NCBI GenBank assembly: GCA_946481195.1
Contig: CAMLNG010000105.1
Coordinates: 1-9,772 of the forward strand
Length of the DNA stretch: 9,772 bases
Source: an uncultured Chromatiaceae bacterium
GTDB lineage: Bacteria; Pseudomonadota; Gammaproteobacteria; Enterobacterales; Alteromonadaceae
Direction: 5' to 3'
Shown here: one piece after another, positions 7,497-9,772 of the stretch
Numbering within the stretch: the stretch's first letter is position 1
Layout: every line of letters begins with the position of its first letter
The notes under the pieces: model-generated
Seen by the model: only the letters and a program-made list of their open reading frames with translations
Told to the model about the DNA's origin: nothing
The model's database searches: none
Position numbers and translations under genes: made by a program

Positions 7497-8277
7497 TGCG
7501 GATACCCTGAGGAGATAAAGTTGATAAAAAAACCAGGTTTAAACGTTGCCGCCATGCCGGCCAATAGGCGCACAGACAAGCCATGCTCCAGCACCAGGCG
7601 GCACTGGCAATGTCGTGGGAAATAAAATGCGCACCACGCAGTTGCTGTACCAGACCAAGACCAAAACCCAACGTCAGGCTCAGCATCAGCGCTGGTTTTG
7701 CCAGCGTCGGGTACAGCTGTAAGCAGAAGAAATACAGCCCAAGCCAGGCAAAACCAATGCTGGCATGGCCGGCAGGAAAACAGGCATTAGGCGCGCGGTT
7801 CGCCGGCCAGTTGGTAAATAAGCCGGTGAAGGTCTCTGTGCCGCCAAAGGGCCGTAAATCCCAGGGACAATCCATCGGCAGGCTGTGTTTGATGATGGCT
7901 ATGCCGGCGAGGCTCAACGTCAGGCTCAGTAACAGGCGGCCATGTGCCTGCTGACGGGCTTTGGTCCAGCGCTGTGGTTGGCCACAAACTGCAAAACCGC
8001 GGGCCCGGCGATATTGTTGCCGGCCCAACTGGAAAACAAAATGCAGTAACAGGGTACCGATCAGCAGCTGATTTAAGCTGCGTGCACCGCTGTGCAGTAC
8101 GTCCTCGGTCAGCCAGTGGTGTTGCAAAGCCCAGCTTTGCCCCTGCAGCTGATACCAGAACGTGCTCAGCGCAAAATCAACACCAAGACCATAACAAAGG
8201 CCAAACAGCGCAAGCAGCACCAGCAACGGGCGCCACAACAGTTGTCTGGCTGGGGGTAATACAGTAGTCAGCGACAC
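7489..8277 (-). CDS. PAP2-family membrane phosphatase, probably acting on lipid A or a related lipid phosphate
   Basis: The product (262 aa from GTG at 8277) is a multi-helix membrane protein with the three PAP2 phosphatase motifs in a variant form: a first motif with Lys130 and CPWDL (137-141), the motif FPAGHAS (167-173), and RGAHFISHD (214-222) with the catalytic His. This PAP2 form, with CPWDL and RGAHFxSHD, often sits beside eptA. By analogy with LpxE-EptA in Helicobacter, the phosphatase would remove a lipid A phosphate before phosphoethanolamine is added; that role is inference. The frame extends to a TTG at 8310, but AGG there is only one base away. GTG at 8277 has GGTG (8285-8282) and lies downstream of the likely promoter, so I prefer it. 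It is the first gene of the operon and overlaps eptA by 8 bp. Confidence 0.85.
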   Translation of the reverse strand: MSLTTVLPPARQLLWRPLLVLLALFGLCYGLGVDFALSTFWYQLQGQSWALQHHWLTEDVLHSGARSLNQLLIGTLLLHFVFQLGRQQYRRARGFAVCGQPQRWTKARQQAHGRLLLSLTLSLAGIAIIKHSLPMDCPWDLRPFGGTETFTGLFTNWPANRAPNACFPAGHASIGFAWLGLYFFCLQLYPTLAKPALMLSLTLGFGLGLVQQLRGAHFISHDIASAAWCWSMACLCAYWPAWRQRLNLVFLSTLSPQGIRND

Positions 8278-8325
8278 AAAGCACCCGAGGGCAGTACGGC
8301 AATGTAGCAAGCCTAATAGGGCAGT

Positions 8326-8342
8326 CTTAAAGTAAACTTAAG
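8326..8342 (-). promoter_or_regulatory. PmrA/BasR-type box, CTTAAG-N5-TTTAAG
   Basis: On the - strand, CTTAAG (8342-8337), five bases TTTAC, and TTTAAG (8331-8326) fit the consensus HTTAAK-N5-HTTAAK of the PmrA (BasR) response regulator at every defined position. The same stretch is a direct repeat of GTTTACTT at a 10-bp step (plus-strand AGTAAAC at 8331 and 8341), the helical spacing expected of a head-to-tail OmpR-family dimer. It lies about 50-65 bp upstream of the GTG start of the PAP2-eptA-barrel operon. Possible -10 boxes downstream are TATTAG (8318-8313) or TACATT (8306-8301). No pmrAB genes are in the window. Confidence 0.6.
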
Positions 8343-8357
8343 TAAACAAATTATCTG

Positions 8358-8428
8358 CAGGTGTTGATGGTTGGTGTAGAGGGCCGGTATTGAAGGCCGG
8401 TGTTGATGGTCGGTGTTAAAGGTCGGTG
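8358..8428. repeat. tandem array of a 13-bp repeat, five full copies plus a partial
   Basis: Successive 13-base units start at 8358, 8371, 8384, 8397 and 8410, with a 6-base partial at 8423. They read CAGGTGTTGATGG, TTGGTGTAGAGGG, CCGGTATTGAAGG, CCGGTGTTGATGG, TCGGTGTTAAAGG, TCGGTG. Consensus is about YCGGTGTTGAWGG. The right-hand copies are most alike. The array is noncoding, lies between the deacetylase stop and the operon promoter, and its last copy forms one arm of the adjoining hairpin. Confidence 0.75.
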
Positions 8429-8446
8429 GCGCTTTGATTACCGACC
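8421..8446 (-). terminator. hairpin downstream of the deacetylase gene
   Basis: GGTCGGT (8421-8427) and ACCGACC (8440-8446) form a perfect 7-bp stem with a 12-base loop. Read on the - strand it begins 26 bases after the deacetylase stop and is followed by a short TTT, so it may terminate that transcript before it reaches the operon promoter. The arm ACCGACC could also pair with the neighbouring 13-bp copies that carry TCGGT or CCGGT. Confidence 0.4.
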
Positions 8447-8472
8447 CTACGCAATAATTGGTTCAGTCGCAG

Positions 8473-9300
8473 TCAGGGCCTTTTGTTTTGCTGTGTTTTG
8501 ACATGCAGCATCAGGTTCAAAAAAGTATCAGTCCAGTATTCATCTTTATGGCTGGCCAGAAACTGCAGTAACTCGGCATGCGCCGCCGCAGAGATTTGCA
8601 GATGGTCGCCACCAATGCCATGAAAAGTGAAATTGACCATAGTGCCTTTAGCGCCGGCGGCTTTAACCCAATTGATCAGCTGTGCGCCTGTGACTTCACT
8701 AGGCGCAATGACAGGCACTGCGTGGATATTCAGTTGCTGCATATCGTCCACGACGCCGCCGACAATGGTTTTCATCGCAACAAAATCCTGTTTCAGCAAT
8801 GGCAAGTATGGTGTGCCTCCAGCCAGCTGATCGGTGCAGGGCGCGGTGAAAGTGCGTTGGGTTTTACCGTCAATCGCCTGTAAAAAGGCGCTGCCTAGGC
8901 GGATTTCTGCAACTAAACGCGACGCAGGCGTCTGGTCTAAATCGCGGTCCTGGCTGACCCAGCCGCGGTTTGGCAGCGATTTGGCACATTGATGAAACAG
9001 TGAATGATTACCCAGTTCATGGCCTTGTGCAGCCGCAGCGCGCCAGTCGGCCAGACGTTTTTGGATAGTGTCTGCCGACAGCGGCAGATAAAAACTGCCT
9101 TTCAGGCCCACAGCATTTAATTGCGGAATGGCGGTATCAAGCTGGCTTGGCAGCGCATCGTCATAGGCCAGGCTGACTGCCGCTTTGGCGCCATTGGGCC
9201 AGCTGAAAGTGGTGTTTGCGCTGACTGTCGCAACCAGCAAGCTAGTGGTGGCAAAGACTGCAGGGGCAAAAAAACGGCGCATTGGGCTTAGATCAGGCAT
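8473..9300 (-). CDS. secreted polysaccharide deacetylase (NodB/CE4 family)
   Basis: The 275-aa product has a signal peptide (Arg8-Arg9, core 10-24, cleavage after VSA at 26-28) and a NodB-homology domain. Visible catalytic motifs are AYDDA (45-49, with base Asp47 and metal ligand Asp48), NHSLFH (98-103, metal ligands His99 and His103), TAPCTD (152-157, at the place of the usual RxP motif) and FTFHGIGGDH (224-233, His227 as the C-terminal catalytic His). Family members remove N- or O-acetyl groups from chitin-like, peptidoglycan or xylan-type polymers. Substrate is not clear. Oddities are Tyr instead of Phe in the first motif and no Arg before the Pro in the third. The frame opens at 9390 and has three in-frame ATGs. 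The one at 9300 has AAGGA nine bases upstream and gives the best signal peptide. It is not obviously co-transcribed with the lipid A operon. Confidence 0.85.
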   Translation of the reverse strand: MPDLSPMRRFFAPAVFATTSLLVATVSANTTFSWPNGAKAAVSLAYDDALPSQLDTAIPQLNAVGLKGSFYLPLSADTIQKRLADWRAAAAQGHELGNHSLFHQCAKSLPNRGWVSQDRDLDQTPASRLVAEIRLGSAFLQAIDGKTQRTFTAPCTDQLAGGTPYLPLLKQDFVAMKTIVGGVVDDMQQLNIHAVPVIAPSEVTGAQLINWVKAAGAKGTMVNFTFHGIGGDHLQISAAAHAELLQFLASHKDEYWTDTFLNLMLHVKTQQNKRP

Positions 9301-9544
9301 CAGTGTCATCCTTGGCTGAGAGGGCCGCTTTAACTTAGCTGAAACCAACAGTGCCGCCAACCCGCGCGGCCTGGTTGTTTTGGTAAACACTGGCCGGCAT
9401 TGATGAAAGCGGCGTCACTGCTAATGGCGCGCTGAGCTACTTTCAGCACAAATCCTGTTACGAAAAACCAGCAGCAACGCAGACCGAGCATGTTAAGTTA
9501 AGCCACTACTATCTTCAGTATCCTGACGCAAGCGGAGTCTGAAC
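9301..9544. other. divergent intergenic region between deacetylase and the last gene
   Basis: These 244 bases should hold promoters for both flanking genes, but no strong sigma-70 match was found. An 8-base element TAAGTTAA occurs on the - strand (9337-9330) upstream of the deacetylase and on the + strand (9494-9501) upstream of the last gene. A + strand frame without a normal start is open from 9387 to TGA 9540-9542. Confidence 0.4.
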
Positions 9545-9772
9545 GTGAAAACTGGCTGGGTTCCTCCCTGTTTTGCCCTGCTGAGTGTGTTGGGGTGTTT
9601 ATCACCCGCCACGGCTCAGGAATACCCGCGTGAGCTGAAGTTCACGCCGGTCGAGCAGCAAATCTGGCAGCTGACGATGCAGCGGCCCGTTGCGCCGACA
9701 CCGCAAATACTCAGCACTTTACAGCAGCTAAGCGCCGCTGAAACACCGGCCTGGTGGTGGGCGCAGCAGTGC
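9545..9772 (+). CDS. 5' part of a gene for an exported protein, function unknown (cut by window end)
   Basis: GTG at 9545 opens a frame that runs for 76 codons without a stop to the end of the window. GGAG (9534-9537) lies seven bases upstream. The product begins with a signal peptide (Lys2, hydrophobic core 9-18, likely cleavage after ATA at 22-24). The mature part is Gln- and Trp-rich and helical in look, with VEQQIWQLTMQRP (38-50) and a WWWAQQ stretch close to the cut. Such N-termini occur on periplasmic TPR-type or sensor proteins, but nothing here decides it. Confidence 0.65.
   Translation, partial: MKTGWVPPCFALLSVLGCLSPATAQEYPRELKFTPVEQQIWQLTMQRPVAPTPQILSTLQQLSAAETPAWWWAQQC

Noticed and set aside
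8278..8310. TTG start at 8310 for the PAP2 gene
   Set aside because: The only AGG is one base from it, and candidate -10 boxes lie at or downstream of it. GTG at 8277 fits better, though this is not certain.
8358..8428. CRISPR-like array
   Set aside because: The 13-bp units abut without spacers and are imperfect; it is a tandem repeat, not a CRISPR array.
9301..9390. Extension of the deacetylase to 9390
   Set aside because: It is Arg/Lys-rich, not a signal peptide, with no ribosome-binding site; ATG at 9300 has AAGGA and leads into a normal signal peptide.

Overview
The window looks like chromosomal DNA of a Gram-negative gammaproteobacterium. It encodes several exported proteins, an outer-membrane lipoprotein, an Omp85-type beta-barrel and enzymes that act on lipid A. 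Codon choice is moderately GC-rich and fairly even across the genes. The style of the proteins (an orphan SBP_bac_3 protein, Gln-rich sequences, PAP2 next to EptA) suggests the Alteromonadales/Chromatiaceae area, for example a Rheinheimera- or Alishewanella-like organism. That placement is inference from protein style, not a database match.

Layout, left to right. The first 80 bases are the 3' end of a gene with a His/Asp/Glu-rich, metal-binding-type tail. Two + strand genes follow: a secreted family-3 solute-binding protein (176-976) and a lipoprotein of unknown function (1082-1930). The lipoprotein gene converges with a TehA/TDT-family membrane transporter gene on the - strand (1927-2922), and their stop codons share the palindrome TTAA. 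The transporter is divergent from a LysR-family regulator (3022-3912). Their 99-bp shared control region carries a perfect 8-bp inverted repeat, CCTATACG/CGTATAGG, and each copy covers the ribosome-binding site of one of the two genes. A short perfect hairpin separates the end of the LysR gene from the end of the next block.

The most interesting block is a tightly packed three-gene - strand operon at 8277-3931: PAP2 phosphatase, then an EptA/MCR-type phosphoethanolamine transferase, then a one-POTRA Omp85-like outer-membrane barrel. PAP2 and EptA overlap by 8 bp. EptA and the barrel gene are 2 bp apart, and the barrel's consensus Shine-Dalgarno lies inside the last codons of eptA. About 50-65 bp upstream of the likely first start codon is CTTAAG-N5-TTTAAG, which fits the PmrA/BasR box (HTTAAK-N5-HTTAAK) of classical lipid A-modification regulons. 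The simplest reading is a PmrA-like-controlled cassette that removes a lipid A phosphate, adds phosphoethanolamine, and makes an outer-membrane partner of unknown role.

Upstream of the operon (8358-8446) is a tandem array of a 13-bp repeat that runs into a GGTCGGT/ACCGACC hairpin. Beyond it lies a - strand gene for a secreted polysaccharide deacetylase (8473-9300). The window ends in the first 76 codons of a + strand gene for another exported protein (9545 onward). No rRNA, tRNA, insertion sequence or CRISPR array was seen, and no gap without a gene exceeds 300 bp.
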